Of a stretch of 64,000 bases of DNA, positions 17,769 through 26,677 are shown one piece after another. Position numbers and translations under genes: made by a program. Within the stretch, counting starts at the first letter, position 1. Every line of letters begins with the position of its first letter. Where the stretch lies: NCBI GenBank assembly GCA_014651175.1, contig BMWJ01000006.1:310001-374000 (forward strand). Direction: 5' to 3'. This DNA is from Streptomyces clavifer (GTDB taxonomy: Bacteria; Actinomycetota; Actinomycetes; Streptomycetales; Streptomycetaceae). Below the pieces are notes generated by a model. The model made no database searches and was not told the origin of the DNA. It saw only the letters and a list, made by a program, of their open reading frames with translations.

Positions 17769-19280
17769 TCAGCCGCCCGACAGCGTCCGGACCAGCTCTT
17801 CCGCGGTACGGCAGCGGTCCAGGAGGTCCTTGACGTGCTCGCGGGTCCCGCGCAGCGGCTCCATCGTGGGCACCCGCTGCAGCGAGTCGCGGTCGGGCAG
17901 GTCGAAGATGACCGAGTCCCAGGAGGCCGCCGCGACGTCGTCCGCGTACTGCTCCAGGCAGCGGCCCCGGAAATAGGCCCTGGTGTCCTCGGGCGGCTTC
18001 GTACGGGCCCGCCCGACGTCGCTCTCGTCGAGCAGGCGCTTCATCTTGCCCCGGGCGGCCAGCCGGTTGTACAGGCCCTTGTCGGCCCGCACGTCGGCGT
18101 ACTGGAGGTCCACCAGGTGCAGACGCGGCGCGTCCCAGTCCAGGCCGTCCCTGCGCCGGTAGCCCTCCATGAGCTCCTTCTTGGCGACCCAGTCCAGCTC
18201 GCCCGCCAGGCTCATCGGATCGTTCTCCAGGCGGTTCAGGGTGTCCTCCCAGCGGACCAGGATGTCCCGGGTCTGCTCGTCGGCGTCCGCCCCGTACCGC
18301 TCCTCGACGTATTTGCGGCCCAGCTCGAAGTACTCCATCTGCAGTTGTACAGCGGTGAGTGTCCGGCCGCTGCGGAGCGTGACGAGCTGGTGCAGGGTCG
18401 GGTCGTGCGAGACCTGGTGCAGGGTGCGCACCGGCTGGTCGACCGCGAGGTCGACGTTGATGAAGCCGTCCTCGATCATGGCGAGGACCAGCGAGGTCGT
18501 ACCCAGCTTCAGATAGGTCGAGATCTCGGAGAGGTTCGCGTCGCCGATGATCACGTGCAGTCTGCGGTACTTCTCGGCGTCGGAGTGCGGTTCGTCGCGG
18601 GTGTTGATGATGGGGCGCTTGAGCGTGGTCTCCAGGCCCACCTCGACCTCGAAGTAGTCGGCGCGCTGGCTGATCTGGAAGCCGTGCTCACGGCCGTCCT
18701 GGCCGATGCCGACCCGGCCCGCACCGGTGACGACCTGGCGGGAGACGAAGAACGGAGTCAGATGGCGCACGATGTCGGAGAAGGGGGTTTCCCGCTTCAT
18801 CAGATAGTTCTCGTGCGTGCCGTAGGACGCGCCCTTGTTGTCGGTGTTGTTCTTGTAGAGGTGGATCGGCTGGGCGCCGGGGATCGCGGCCGCACGCTCG
18901 GCGGCCTCGGCCATCACGCGTTCGCCGGCCTTGTCCCAGAGCACCGCGTCGAGCGGGTTCGTGATCTCCGGTGAGCTGTATTCGGGGTGCGCGTGGTCGA
19001 CGTACAGCCGGGCACCGTTGGTGAGGATGACATTGGCCAGGCCGATGTCCTCGTCGGTGAGCTGGCTGGAGTCGGCGGTCTCGCGGGCGAGGTCGAAGCC
19101 TCGCGCGTCGCGCAGCGGATTCTCCTCCTCGAAGTCCCAGCGGGCGCGGCGCGCCCGGTGCATCGCCGCCGCGTAGGCGTTGACGATCTGGGACGAGGTG
19201 AGCATGGCATTGGCGTTGGGTTGACCGGGGACGGAGATCCCGTACTCCGTCTCGATGCCCATCACTCGCCGTACGGTCAT
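17769..19280 (-). CDS. dop: Pup deamidase/depupylase Dop
   Basis: Dop (503 aa) converts the C-terminal Gln of Pup to Glu and also removes Pup from substrates. It shares the PafA fold: [10 protein letters not shown] at the N terminus carries Mg-binding glutamates, and NGARLYVD places the key Asp at residue 95. It differs from PafA by the long insertion around residues 38-80 (the Dop loop region). [18 protein letters not shown] is the conserved active-site stretch. AAGGAGGG precedes ATG 19280. The pup start follows its stop by 120 bases, so the two may be co-transcribed. Confidence 0.96.
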   Translation of the reverse strand: MTVRRVMGIETEYGISVPGQPNANAMLTSSQIVNAYAAAMHRARRARWDFEEENPLRDARGFDLARETADSSQLTDEDIGLANVILTNGARLYVDHAHPEYSSPEITNPLDAVLWDKAGERVMAEAAERAAAIPGAQPIHLYKNNTDNKGASYGTHENYLMKRETPFSDIVRHLTPFFVSRQVVTGAGRVGIGQDGREHGFQISQRADYFEVEVGLETTLKRPIINTRDEPHSDAEKYRRLHVIIGDANLSEISTYLKLGTTSLVLAMIEDGFINVDLAVDQPVRTLHQVSHDPTLHQLVTLRSGRTLTAVQLQMEYFELGRKYVEERYGADADEQTRDILVRWEDTLNRLENDPMSLAGELDWVAKKELMEGYRRRDGLDWDAPRLHLVDLQYADVRADKGLYNRLAARGKMKRLLDESDVGRARTKPPEDTRAYFRGRCLEQYADDVAAASWDSVIFDLPDRDSLQRVPTMEPLRGTREHVKDLLDRCRTAEELVRTLSGG

Positions 19281-19472
19281 GCGGCCCTCCTTGCCCGGCG
19301 GTGCTCCCGTCCGGGAGCCCCGCTCAAGTACCGCTGCTGGTCCGGTACGCGTGCGGTGCCCGTCCCCGCACTGCGCGACTCGGCGGTACGGCAGAGCCTA
19401 GAGCGCCTCTGCGCCGGTGGGGAGATCAATTGCGTCATTGTTCGGGTGTGGCCGGACCTGCCGGGAAAACGG

Positions 19473-19508
19473 CCGGCTGCGGATGCCCTCCCGGGCATCC
19501 GCAGCCGG
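19473..19508 (-). terminator. arc terminator
   Basis: A perfect 16-bp stem (19473-19488 with 19493-19508) and four-base loop lies eight bases after the arc stop, separating arc from dop. Confidence 0.8.
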
Positions 19509-19516
19509 TCTGCGTT

Positions 19517-21283
19517 TTACAGGTACTGTCCGGTATTTGCCACCGTGTCGATGGAGCGACCGGTGTCCGCGCCCTGCTTTCCGGTGACGAGTGTGCGGAT
19601 GAACACGATCCGCTCGCCCTTCTTTCCGGAAATCCTGGCCCAGTCGTCCGGGTTCGTGGTGTTGGGCAGGTCCTCGTTCTCCTTGAACTCGTCCACGCAC
19701 GCCTGGAGGAGATGGGAGACGCGCAGGCCCTTCTGGCGCTGCTCGAGGAATGCCTTGATGGCCATTTTCTTCGCCCGGTCCACGATGTTCTGAATCATCG
19801 CTCCGGAGTTGAAGTCCTTGAAGTACAGGACTTCCTTGTCGCCGTTGGCGTACGTCACCTCGAGGAAGCGGTTCTCCTCGGATTCCGTGTACATCCGCTC
19901 CACGACGGACTGGATCATGGCGTGGGCTGCGGCTTCCTTCGAGCCGCTGTGCTCGGCCAGGTCGTCCGCGTGCAGCGGCAGCGAGGGCGTGAGGTACTTC
20001 GCGAAGATGTCCTTCGCGGCCTCCGCGTCGGGACGCTCGATCTTGATCTTCACATCGAGGCGGCCCGGCCGCAGGATCGCGGGGTCGATCATGTCCTCGC
20101 GGTTGGAGGCGCCGATGACGATGACGTTCTCCAGGCCCTCCACCCCGTCGATCTCGGCGAGCAGCTGGGGGACGATGGTGTTCTCCACGTCCGAGCTGAC
20201 GCCGGAACCACGGGTGCGGAAGAGGGATTCCATCTCGTCGAAGAAGACGATGACGGGAGTGCCCTCGCTCGCCTTCTCCCGGGCACGCTGGAAGACGAGC
20301 CGGATGTGCCGCTCGGTCTCGCCGACGTACTTGTTGAGGAGCTCGGGGCCCTTGATATTGAGGAAGTAGCTCTTCCCCGTGGGCTGTCCGGTGACCTCGG
20401 CGACCTTCTTGGCCAGCGAGTTGGCGACGGCCTTGGCGATGAGTGTCTTGCCGCAGCCGGGGGGACCGTAGAGCAGGATGCCCTTCGGCGGGCGCAGTTC
20501 GTGCTCCTTGAAGAGGTCCGGGTGGAGGTAGGGGAGCTCGACCGCGTCGCGGATCAGCTCGATCTGGTCGCCCAGACCGCCGATCTTGTTGTAGTCGATG
20601 TCCGGAACCTCTTCGAGGACGAGCTCCTCGACCTCGCTCTTGGGCACCACTTCGTAGACGTAGCCGGACCTGGGTTCGAGCAGGAGGGCGTCGCCGGGAC
20701 GGATGGTGATGTCCAGCAGCGGCTCGGCGAGCCGCACCACCCGTTCCTCGTCGGTGTGCCCGACCACCAGGGCGCGTTCGCCGTCCTCGAGGATCTCCTT
20801 GAGGGTGACGATGTCCCCGGCCCGCTCGAATGCCATGGCCTCGACCACGTTGAGCGCTTCGTTGAGCATCACTTCCTGGCCTCGCCGGAGGCCTTCGAGC
20901 TCGACACTGGGACTGACGTTCACCCGGAGCTTGCGTCCCCCGGTGAAGATGTCGCAGGTGCCGTCCTCGTTGACCTGCAGGAAGACACCGAAGCCGGCCG
21001 GGGGCTGGGCAAGCCGGTCGACCTCCTCCTTGAGGGCCACGATCTGGTCGCGGGCCTCCCGGAGCGTACTCGCGAGCCGCTCGTTCTGCGCGGACACGCC
21101 TGCCAGGTTGGTCTGCAGCTCGACGATCCGCTCTTCGAGAATCCTCGAATGACGCGGAGAGTCGGCGAGCTTACGTCGCAGGACGGCGATCTCCTGCTCG
21201 AGATAGGCAACCTGGCCGGCTGGGTCATCTGACCCCCGCGCGGGCCGGATGCCGCGGTTGATGTCGTCGTCGTGGGCTGCCAC
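19517..21283 (-). CDS. arc: Proteasome-associated AAA ATPase Arc (Mpa)
   Basis: Arc (588 aa) is the hexameric unfoldase that feeds pupylated proteins to the 20S core. An N-terminal coiled coil (about residues 20-90) recognises Pup; an OB-fold interdomain follows; Walker A GPPGCGKT is at 273-280 and Walker B VFFDEMES after it, with the arginine-finger region [15 protein letters not shown]. The C terminus GQYL provides the penultimate tyrosine that docks into PrcA pockets. The start is GTG 21283, with GGAGGTGAG just upstream. It precedes dop on the same strand but is separated by a terminator. Confidence 0.97.
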   Translation of the reverse strand: MAAHDDDINRGIRPARGSDDPAGQVAYLEQEIAVLRRKLADSPRHSRILEERIVELQTNLAGVSAQNERLASTLREARDQIVALKEEVDRLAQPPAGFGVFLQVNEDGTCDIFTGGRKLRVNVSPSVELEGLRRGQEVMLNEALNVVEAMAFERAGDIVTLKEILEDGERALVVGHTDEERVVRLAEPLLDITIRPGDALLLEPRSGYVYEVVPKSEVEELVLEEVPDIDYNKIGGLGDQIELIRDAVELPYLHPDLFKEHELRPPKGILLYGPPGCGKTLIAKAVANSLAKKVAEVTGQPTGKSYFLNIKGPELLNKYVGETERHIRLVFQRAREKASEGTPVIVFFDEMESLFRTRGSGVSSDVENTIVPQLLAEIDGVEGLENVIVIGASNREDMIDPAILRPGRLDVKIKIERPDAEAAKDIFAKYLTPSLPLHADDLAEHSGSKEAAAHAMIQSVVERMYTESEENRFLEVTYANGDKEVLYFKDFNSGAMIQNIVDRAKKMAIKAFLEQRQKGLRVSHLLQACVDEFKENEDLPNTTNPDDWARISGKKGERIVFIRTLVTGKQGADTGRSIDTVANTGQYL

Positions 21284-21524
21284 GGTCCTCACCTCCTCCA
21301 AGGGGAGCTGGACGCTTCCTGACCCTACCTGCGTGGGTGATGATTGAAACCCCTAGATCACAAAGACCCGGGGGTGTGTCCGATCTTCACCCTTGCGCTC
21401 TCCCTCACGCCAAGGGAATACCCACCCTTCGGCATCGGAAAGCCGCCGGTTGTATCGTCGAACCGACCAACACCCGTCAGGGCTGGCTCCAATTGGTTCA
21501 GATACGCAGGAAACGGCAGGACTC

Positions 21525-21836
21525 ATGACCGTGCGGCAGGACGCTCCGGGCGACAGCGACACACAGGACCTCGAGGTCTGGATCGACCAGGACCTCTGTA
21601 CGGGCGACGGCATCTGCGTGCAGTACGCACCCGAGGTGTTCGAGCTGGACATCGACGGTCTGGCGTATGTGAAGAGCACCGAGGACGAGCTCCTCCAGGA
21701 CAAGGGCGCCACCACCCCCGTGCCGCTGCCGCTCCTCCAGGACGTGGTGGATTCGGCCAAGGAATGTCCCGGCGACTGCATTCATGTACGTCGCGTCTCG
21801 GACAATGTGGAAGTCTTCGGACCGGACGCGGCGTAA
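21525..21836 (+). CDS. Ferredoxin
   Basis: This 103-residue protein has the actinobacterial single-cluster ferredoxin pattern: DLCTGDGIC near the N terminus and ECPGDCIHV near the C terminus. The cysteine spacing is that of a [3Fe-4S] or [4Fe-4S] ferredoxin that typically donates electrons to cytochrome P450s. ATG 21525 follows GGCAGGA. It is divergent from arc, and no redox partner gene is adjacent. It converges with the next gene with only five bases between stops. Confidence 0.9.
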   Translation: MTVRQDAPGDSDTQDLEVWIDQDLCTGDGICVQYAPEVFELDIDGLAYVKSTEDELLQDKGATTPVPLPLLQDVVDSAKECPGDCIHVRRVSDNVEVFGPDAA

Positions 21837-21841
21837 CCGGC

Positions 21842-22432
21842 TCAGGCGCTCAGGTCGGCGTCCCCGGCCGACGCCGACCGGACGAACGCGTTGCCCTTCC
21901 ACTGCCAGACGGCGCTCTCCTCCTCGTCCGGACAGCAACGCGGCACCGCGGCCGACGAGTAGCCCAGCAGGGTCGCGGAGACCCGGCCGTCGCGGACGGC
22001 GAAATCGGTGACCGTCAGCTTCTCGGCGGGGTCCACCAGGGTCGCGACGACCCGGGGTGCGGCCCCGCTCGTACGTGTCAGCACGTAGACGCCGCTGGGC
22101 GGTGTCCCGGAGCCCGCGTCGCAGCGCACGACCGCCACGGTCTCGGGCCGGCCGTCACCGTCGAGGTCCCCGGGCGCTCTGTGGGTCACGGTCTGCCCGG
22201 CGCCGCTGCAGTCCAGGGGGAAGTCGACACCGGCCGGATCGGGTGCGGCGGCCGGTGCGGCGCCGTGCGAGGCGCCGGTACGGTGCTCGGACGCCGAGGC
22301 CGTCGCGGTGGCCGCCTCGGGCTGGAGCAGTCCCGCGCCCGCGACGACGGCGGCCATGGCCGCGGCCGTGGCGAGCCAGTGCACCGGCCTGGTGTCGGTG
22401 TGCGCGAGGTCCGGGAGAGCGGAGGTCTGCAC
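21842..22432 (-). CDS. Exported or membrane-anchored protein with a calcium-loop-like motif
   Basis: The 196-residue protein has a short cytoplasmic N terminus, one hydrophobic segment (WLATAAAMAAVVAGAGLL, about 19-36), then an Ala-rich linker and an extracytoplasmic domain. GDLDGDGRPETVAVV resembles the Asp-rich calcium loop of FG-GAP/VCBS or EF-hand-like repeats. Cysteines (LDCSG, VRCDA, PRCCPD) could form disulfides. I do not recognise a named family. GTG 22432 with AGGAG about nine bases upstream is preferred over the longer reading at 22519. Confidence 0.65.
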   Translation of the reverse strand: MQTSALPDLAHTDTRPVHWLATAAAMAAVVAGAGLLQPEAATATASASEHRTGASHGAAPAAAPDPAGVDFPLDCSGAGQTVTHRAPGDLDGDGRPETVAVVRCDAGSGTPPSGVYVLTRTSGAAPRVVATLVDPAEKLTVTDFAVRDGRVSATLLGYSSAAVPRCCPDEEESAVWQWKGNAFVRSASAGDADLSA

Positions 22433-22576
22433 GCGCTGTGTCTCCTGTGGTTCATGGGTGCCTGGGACAGGCAGTGCCGAGCGGATGTCGGCGGGCGGGG
22501 GTGGCCAGCATCGTGCCACACCTCACACCGGAGGGGAACGGTGGGGTCGCTCCGTCCCTGCCACGGGTGACGAAGA

Positions 22577-22627
22577 GGCGCCGCCGCCGGGCCCCCGGGT
22601 GGGTCCGGGGAACTCGGCGGCGGCGCC
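22577..22627 (-). terminator. trmI terminator
   Basis: A 12-bp perfect stem (22577-22588 with 22616-22627) with a large GC-rich loop follows the trmI stop. Confidence 0.6.
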
Positions 22628-22678
22628 TGCGCGTTGTCGTGGGCGGCGTGGCCCGGGCGGGCCGGACCACGGACCGGG

Positions 22679-23590
22679 TCAGTCCTCGGCGGGGGCGGAT
22701 CCGCTCCGGCTGCCGGGGCCCTTGTAGTCCTCGCCGTACGCGCCCTTGGAGGGGCGGCGGCGGCGCAGGGGCGGCTCGACGCCGTCCGCGAGCCGGCGGG
22801 CGGTCACGAGGAATCCCGTGTGGCCGATCATCCGGTGGTCGGGACGGACGGCCAGTCCCTCGACGTGCCAGTTGCGGATCATCGACTCCCACGGCTGCGG
22901 TTCGGCGAAGCAGCCGATCTCGCGGATGGATTCGACGGTCCGCGAGAGCTGGGTGGTCGTCGCGACGTACGCGCAGAGGATGCCGCCGGGCACGAGTGCC
23001 TTGGAGACGGCCTCCAGGCATTCCCACGGGGCGAGCATGTCCAGGACGACACGGTCGACGTCGGTGTCCGACAGGTTGTCCTGGAGGTCGCCGACGGTGA
23101 GCTGCCAGGCGGGGTGCGGGGAACCGAAGTAGCGCTCGACGTTCTGCTGGGCGATCTCGGCGAAGTCCTCGCGGCGCTCGTAGGAGTGCAGCATGCCCTG
23201 CTCGCCGATGGCGCGCAGCAGGAAGGTGCTCAGCGCTCCGGAGCCGACGCCGGCTTCCACGACGCGGGCGCCGGGGAAGATGTCGCCGAAGGCCAGGATC
23301 TGCCCCGCGTCCTTGGGGTAGACCACGGCGGCGCCGCGGGGCATGGACAGGACGTAGTCGGGGAGCAGGGGGCGCAGCGCGAGGTACGCGACGTTTCCCG
23401 TGGTACGGACAACACTGCCCTCGGGAGCACCGATCAGCTCGTCGTGGGGGAAAGAACCCTTGTGGGTGTGGAAGTTCTTTCCGGCCTCGAGCGTGAAGGT
23501 GTAGTGGCGTCCCTTGGGGTCGGTGAGCTGGACCTGGTCCCCGACTTTGAATGGGCCGCGACGGCGGGCGGCACCGGTCGGTTCGGACAT
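22679..23590 (-). CDS. trmI: tRNA (adenine58-N1)-methyltransferase TrmI
   Basis: TrmI (303 aa) methylates A58 in the T-loop of tRNA using S-adenosylmethionine and acts as a homotetramer. The N-terminal beta-barrel domain (about 1-75) and the Rossmann methyltransferase domain are both present; VVEAGVGSGALS is motif I and DRVVLDMLAPWE contains the catalytic aspartate region. The C-terminal 25 residues are a basic, low-complexity tail. It lies 63 bases downstream of the site-2 protease gene, matching the conserved actinobacterial neighbourhood near arc. Confidence 0.95.
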   Translation of the reverse strand: MSEPTGAARRRGPFKVGDQVQLTDPKGRHYTFTLEAGKNFHTHKGSFPHDELIGAPEGSVVRTTGNVAYLALRPLLPDYVLSMPRGAAVVYPKDAGQILAFGDIFPGARVVEAGVGSGALSTFLLRAIGEQGMLHSYERREDFAEIAQQNVERYFGSPHPAWQLTVGDLQDNLSDTDVDRVVLDMLAPWECLEAVSKALVPGGILCAYVATTTQLSRTVESIREIGCFAEPQPWESMIRNWHVEGLAVRPDHRMIGHTGFLVTARRLADGVEPPLRRRRPSKGAYGEDYKGPGSRSGSAPAED

Positions 23591-23653
23591 GTGGCCAGCC
23601 TACCGGTATTTCGGCGGCCTCCCTCGCGGGGTCCCCGGCGCCGGGGGACGCGG

Positions 23654-24904
23654 TCAGGCCGAGGGCCGGGCCATGGCGGCGACGAAGGCGCGTTCGACGT
23701 CGACGGTGGACAGGACGCCGTAGATCTCGCCGGTCTCCTCGATCACCAGGTACTCGGTGGCGGGGGTGGCCTTGAGCCGGTCCAGGAGTGCTTCGCCCGC
23801 GAGTTCGGCGGGGACCTTCATGCCCTCGGTGAGGTCCTGGGCGAGCCCGCTGACGGCCACCCAGGGCCGGCGGTGCTCGGGGACCCCGACGATGGCCGCT
23901 TCGCGGACGACGCCCTTGGGGTTGCCCTGCCCGTCGACGACGACGAGGGCGCGGGCACCCGCCTCGTTGGCCCGGCGGAGCGCCTCGGACAGCGGGGTGG
24001 CGGACTCCACGGGGACCGCGCGCCGGGTGAGGGTGCGGGCGCGCAGGTCCGGGAGGTGCTCGCGCAGCCGGGCCATGCGCAGGCTGTTGCCCGCGCCGGT
24101 CCAGATGATTCCGGCGAGGATCGCGGCGAGCAGGGCGTCGGTCACGGTCTCGAAACCGCTGATCTCACTGGTGGCGTTGCCGAGGGCGCCGGTGTGGGTG
24201 AGCAGCGGCAGGCCGACGAGGACGGCGACGGCGAGGCCGCGGCCGACCCACGCGGCGGCGATGGTACCGCTCATGGGCTTGCCCGTGATCTTCCAGACCA
24301 CGGCGCGGAGCATGCGTCCGCCGTCGAGCGGCAGGCCGGGCAGCAGGTTGAAGGCGGCCACGATGAGGTTGGAGATCATCAGCCCGGCGAGGAGCACTCC
24401 GGGGATGGTCCCCGCCTCGACGAACTGGAGGGGGACGTAGAAGACGCCGCCGAGGACGAGGGAGAGCAGGGGGCCCACGAAGGCGAGGACGAACTCGCGG
24501 CCCGGTGTCTCGGACTCCTTCTCGATCTCGGAGACGCCGCCGAAGAACTGGAGCTGGATGCGGCGGACCGGGAGCTTGTAGCGCAGGGCTGCGACGGTGT
24601 GGGCGAGCTCGTGGACGAGCACCGAGGCGTAGAACGCGATCGCGAAGAAGAGCGCGACGAGGTAGCGGGCGGCGCCGAGCCCGGGCAGGACCCGGTCGAG
24701 CTGTCCGCCGAAGACCCAGGTGATCAGCGCGGCGACGACGAACCAGCTGGGCGCCACGTACACGGGCACGCCGAAGGGACGGCCCATCAGGAGGCCGCCG
24801 CCGGGGTCTGCCGGGCGCCGCGGTTTGCCCTTCCCGGGCCCGGTGCCGGGGTCCGTGCCCCCTGCGCCGTGCTGCGGGCGCCCGCTGTCGCCGCTCTCGT
24901 CCAC
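23654..24904 (-). CDS. Site-2 protease-family zinc metalloprotease with CBS domains
   Basis: The 416-residue protein is an M50B intramembrane protease. HELAH provides two zinc ligands and the catalytic Glu, and NLLPGLPLDGGR provides the third ligand. About six membrane helices precede a C-terminal pair of CBS motifs (about 280-410), which usually sense adenosyl nucleotides. It resembles Rip-type proteases that cleave anti-sigma factors or membrane proteins. GTG 24904 is chosen because GGAGGG lies five bases upstream; ATG 24940 has no comparable site. It is divergent from the RecB-like nuclease gene. Confidence 0.9.
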   Translation of the reverse strand: MDESGDSGRPQHGAGGTDPGTGPGKGKPRRPADPGGGLLMGRPFGVPVYVAPSWFVVAALITWVFGGQLDRVLPGLGAARYLVALFFAIAFYASVLVHELAHTVAALRYKLPVRRIQLQFFGGVSEIEKESETPGREFVLAFVGPLLSLVLGGVFYVPLQFVEAGTIPGVLLAGLMISNLIVAAFNLLPGLPLDGGRMLRAVVWKITGKPMSGTIAAAWVGRGLAVAVLVGLPLLTHTGALGNATSEISGFETVTDALLAAILAGIIWTGAGNSLRMARLREHLPDLRARTLTRRAVPVESATPLSEALRRANEAGARALVVVDGQGNPKGVVREAAIVGVPEHRRPWVAVSGLAQDLTEGMKVPAELAGEALLDRLKATPATEYLVIEETGEIYGVLSTVDVERAFVAAMARPSA

Positions 24905-24995
24905 GTGGTCCCTCCGGTCGGTGGCGTCTGCCACGATCATGCTGCGTGCGAGCTCTGTGGTCGATGGTATGCCGCGGGGTGTCGGTGGCGGGCCG

Positions 24996-25001
24996 TAGGG
25001 T
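24996..25001 (+). promoter_or_regulatory. Candidate leaderless -10 for the RecB-like nuclease gene
   Basis: TAGGGT lies seven bases before ATG 25009 with no Shine-Dalgarno between. Confidence 0.5.
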
Positions 25002-25008
25002 CTGCGAC

Positions 25009-25920
25009 ATGACCTCCGTACCGCGCCCGCACCGGCCACCTTCGTCCCTGTCGCCGTCGCGCGCGAGCGATTTCATGCAATGCCCCCTGCTGTACCGCTT
25101 CCGGGTCATCGACAGGCTGCCCCAGAAGCCCAGTGAGGCGGCTACCCGGGGCACGCTGGTGCATGCGGTGCTCGAGCGGCTGTTCGACGCTCCTGCGGAG
25201 GAGCGCACGGCACCGCGGGCCAGGGCGCTCGTACCCGGTCAGTGGGACCGGCTGCTCGAGTCGAAGCCGGAGCTGGCCGAGCTGTTCTCCGGCGAGGGGG
25301 CGGGCGAACGGCTCGCCGGGTGGCTGGACCAGGCGGAGCAGCTCGTGGAGAAATGGTTCTCGCTGGAGGACCCGACGCGCCTGGAGCCGGCCGAGCGGGA
25401 GCTCTTCGTCGAGACCGAGCTGGACTCCGGGCTACGCCTGCGCGGTGTGATCGACCGGATCGACGTGGCCCCGACGGGCGAGGTCCGGATCGTCGACTAC
25501 AAGACGGGCAAGGCGCCGCGGCCGGAGTACTCCGAGGGCGCGCTGTTCCAGATGAAGTTCTACGCGCTGGTGATCTGGCGCCTGAAGAACGTGGTGCCGC
25601 GGCGGCTGCAGCTGGTGTACCTGGGCAGCGGTGACGTGCTGACGTACGACCCGGTGCCGGCCGATCTGGAGCGGGTGGAGCGCAAGCTGCTCGCCCTGTG
25701 GGAGGCGATCACGCTGGCGACGGAGACGGGTGAGTGGCGCCCCCGGCCGACGAAGCTGTGCGGATGGTGCGACCACCAGGCCGTCTGTCCCGAGTTCGGC
25801 GGGACTCCCCCGGTTTATCCGCTGTCGGTCCGCCCGGCCGAGTCGGTGGAGGGTGTGCAGGGCAGAATGGAGCCGGTCCGGGCCGAGGCCGGCCAGCCGG
25901 CGGCCCTCGAAAGCCCTTAA
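25009..25920 (+). CDS. RecB-family exonuclease with Fe-S cluster cysteines
   Basis: The 303-residue protein is a stand-alone PD-(D/E)xK nuclease of the RecB/AddB/Cas4 type. D149 in GVIDRID, and D163 with K165 in VDYKTGK, are the catalytic residues. C25 and the C-terminal C251, C254 and C260 have the C...Cx2Cx5C arrangement that ligates a [4Fe-4S] cluster in AddB-like nucleases. No helicase domain is attached. It probably acts on single-stranded ends in repair. The response-regulator gene starts nine bases after its stop, with its ribosome binding site overlapping the stop codon. Confidence 0.92.
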   Translation: MTSVPRPHRPPSSLSPSRASDFMQCPLLYRFRVIDRLPQKPSEAATRGTLVHAVLERLFDAPAEERTAPRARALVPGQWDRLLESKPELAELFSGEGAGERLAGWLDQAEQLVEKWFSLEDPTRLEPAERELFVETELDSGLRLRGVIDRIDVAPTGEVRIVDYKTGKAPRPEYSEGALFQMKFYALVIWRLKNVVPRRLQLVYLGSGDVLTYDPVPADLERVERKLLALWEAITLATETGEWRPRPTKLCGWCDHQAVCPEFGGTPPVYPLSVRPAESVEGVQGRMEPVRAEAGQPAALESP

Positions 25921-25929
25921 GGAGAATCC

Positions 25930-26601
25930 GTGGCAATCCGCGTCCTGCTGGTCGATGATCAACCGCTGCTGCGCACCGGCTTCCGGATGATCCTGGAGGC
26001 CGAGGGCGACCTCGCGGTGGTCGGTGAGGCCGGTGACGGCCTGCAGGCCATCGACCAGGTGCGGGCCCTGCAGCCCGACGTCGTGCTGATGGACATCCGG
26101 ATGCCGCGGATGGACGGTGTCGAGGCCACCCGCCAGATCACGGGTCCGGGCCGGGACGGTCCGGCGAAGGTACTGGTGCTGACGACCTTCGACCTCGACG
26201 AGTACGTGGTCGAGGCGCTGCGCGCGGGCGCCAGCGGCTTCCTCCTGAAGGACGCTCCGGCCGTCGAGCTGGTGCAGGCCATCCGGGTGGTGGCGGCCGG
26301 CGAGGCGATGCTGGCGCCGAGCATCACGCGCCGGCTGCTCGACAAGTACGCGGACCACCTGCCCTCGGGCGAGGACCCCGTCCCGGACGCGCTGCACACC
26401 CTGACCGACCGCGAGGTGGAGGTGCTGAAGCTGGTGGCGCGCGGCCTGTCGAACGCGGAGATCGCCGCTGACCTGTTCGTCAGCGAGACGACGGTCAAGA
26501 CGCATGTGGGCCACGTGCTGACGAAGCTGGGCCTGCGCGACCGGGTGCAGGCAGCGGTCTACGCGTACGAGAGCGGCCTGGTGCGTCCCGGGGCGCAGTG
26601 A
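25930..26601 (+). CDS. Orphan NarL/FixJ-type response regulator
   Basis: The 223-residue protein has a receiver domain (D9, D10, phosphoacceptor D55 in VVLMDIRMPR, conserved K in LLKDAPA) and a C-terminal LuxR helix-turn-helix (LTDREVEVLKLVARGLSNAEIA, about 155-205). It should bind DNA when phosphorylated. No histidine kinase is adjacent, so it is an orphan or is served by a distant kinase. GTG 25930 follows AAGGAG closely, and the arrangement implies coupled expression with the RecB-like nuclease. Confidence 0.95.
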   Translation: MAIRVLLVDDQPLLRTGFRMILEAEGDLAVVGEAGDGLQAIDQVRALQPDVVLMDIRMPRMDGVEATRQITGPGRDGPAKVLVLTTFDLDEYVVEALRAGASGFLLKDAPAVELVQAIRVVAAGEAMLAPSITRRLLDKYADHLPSGEDPVPDALHTLTDREVEVLKLVARGLSNAEIAADLFVSETTVKTHVGHVLTKLGLRDRVQAAVYAYESGLVRPGAQ

Positions 26602-26616
26602 GCGCGAGCGGTACGG

Positions 26617-26665
26617 AAAGGCCGATGCGGTCCGGAGCCAGTGGCTCCGGACCGCATCGGCTTTT
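26617..26665. terminator. Bidirectional terminator with 20-bp perfect stem
   Basis: Positions 26621-26640 pair exactly with 26642-26661, flanked by AAAG and TTTT, which extend the stem and provide short U-runs in both directions. It lies between convergent genes. Confidence 0.85.
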
Positions 26666-26677
26666 CGGTGTGCCGGC

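Noticed and set aside
19301-21232. Plus-strand open frame opposite arc
   Set aside because: Antisense shadow of arc without a ribosome binding site or recognisable domain.
22634-25012. Plus-strand 792-codon open frame opposite trmI and the site-2 protease
   Set aside because: Crosses two real genes and their intergenic region; composition is artefactual.
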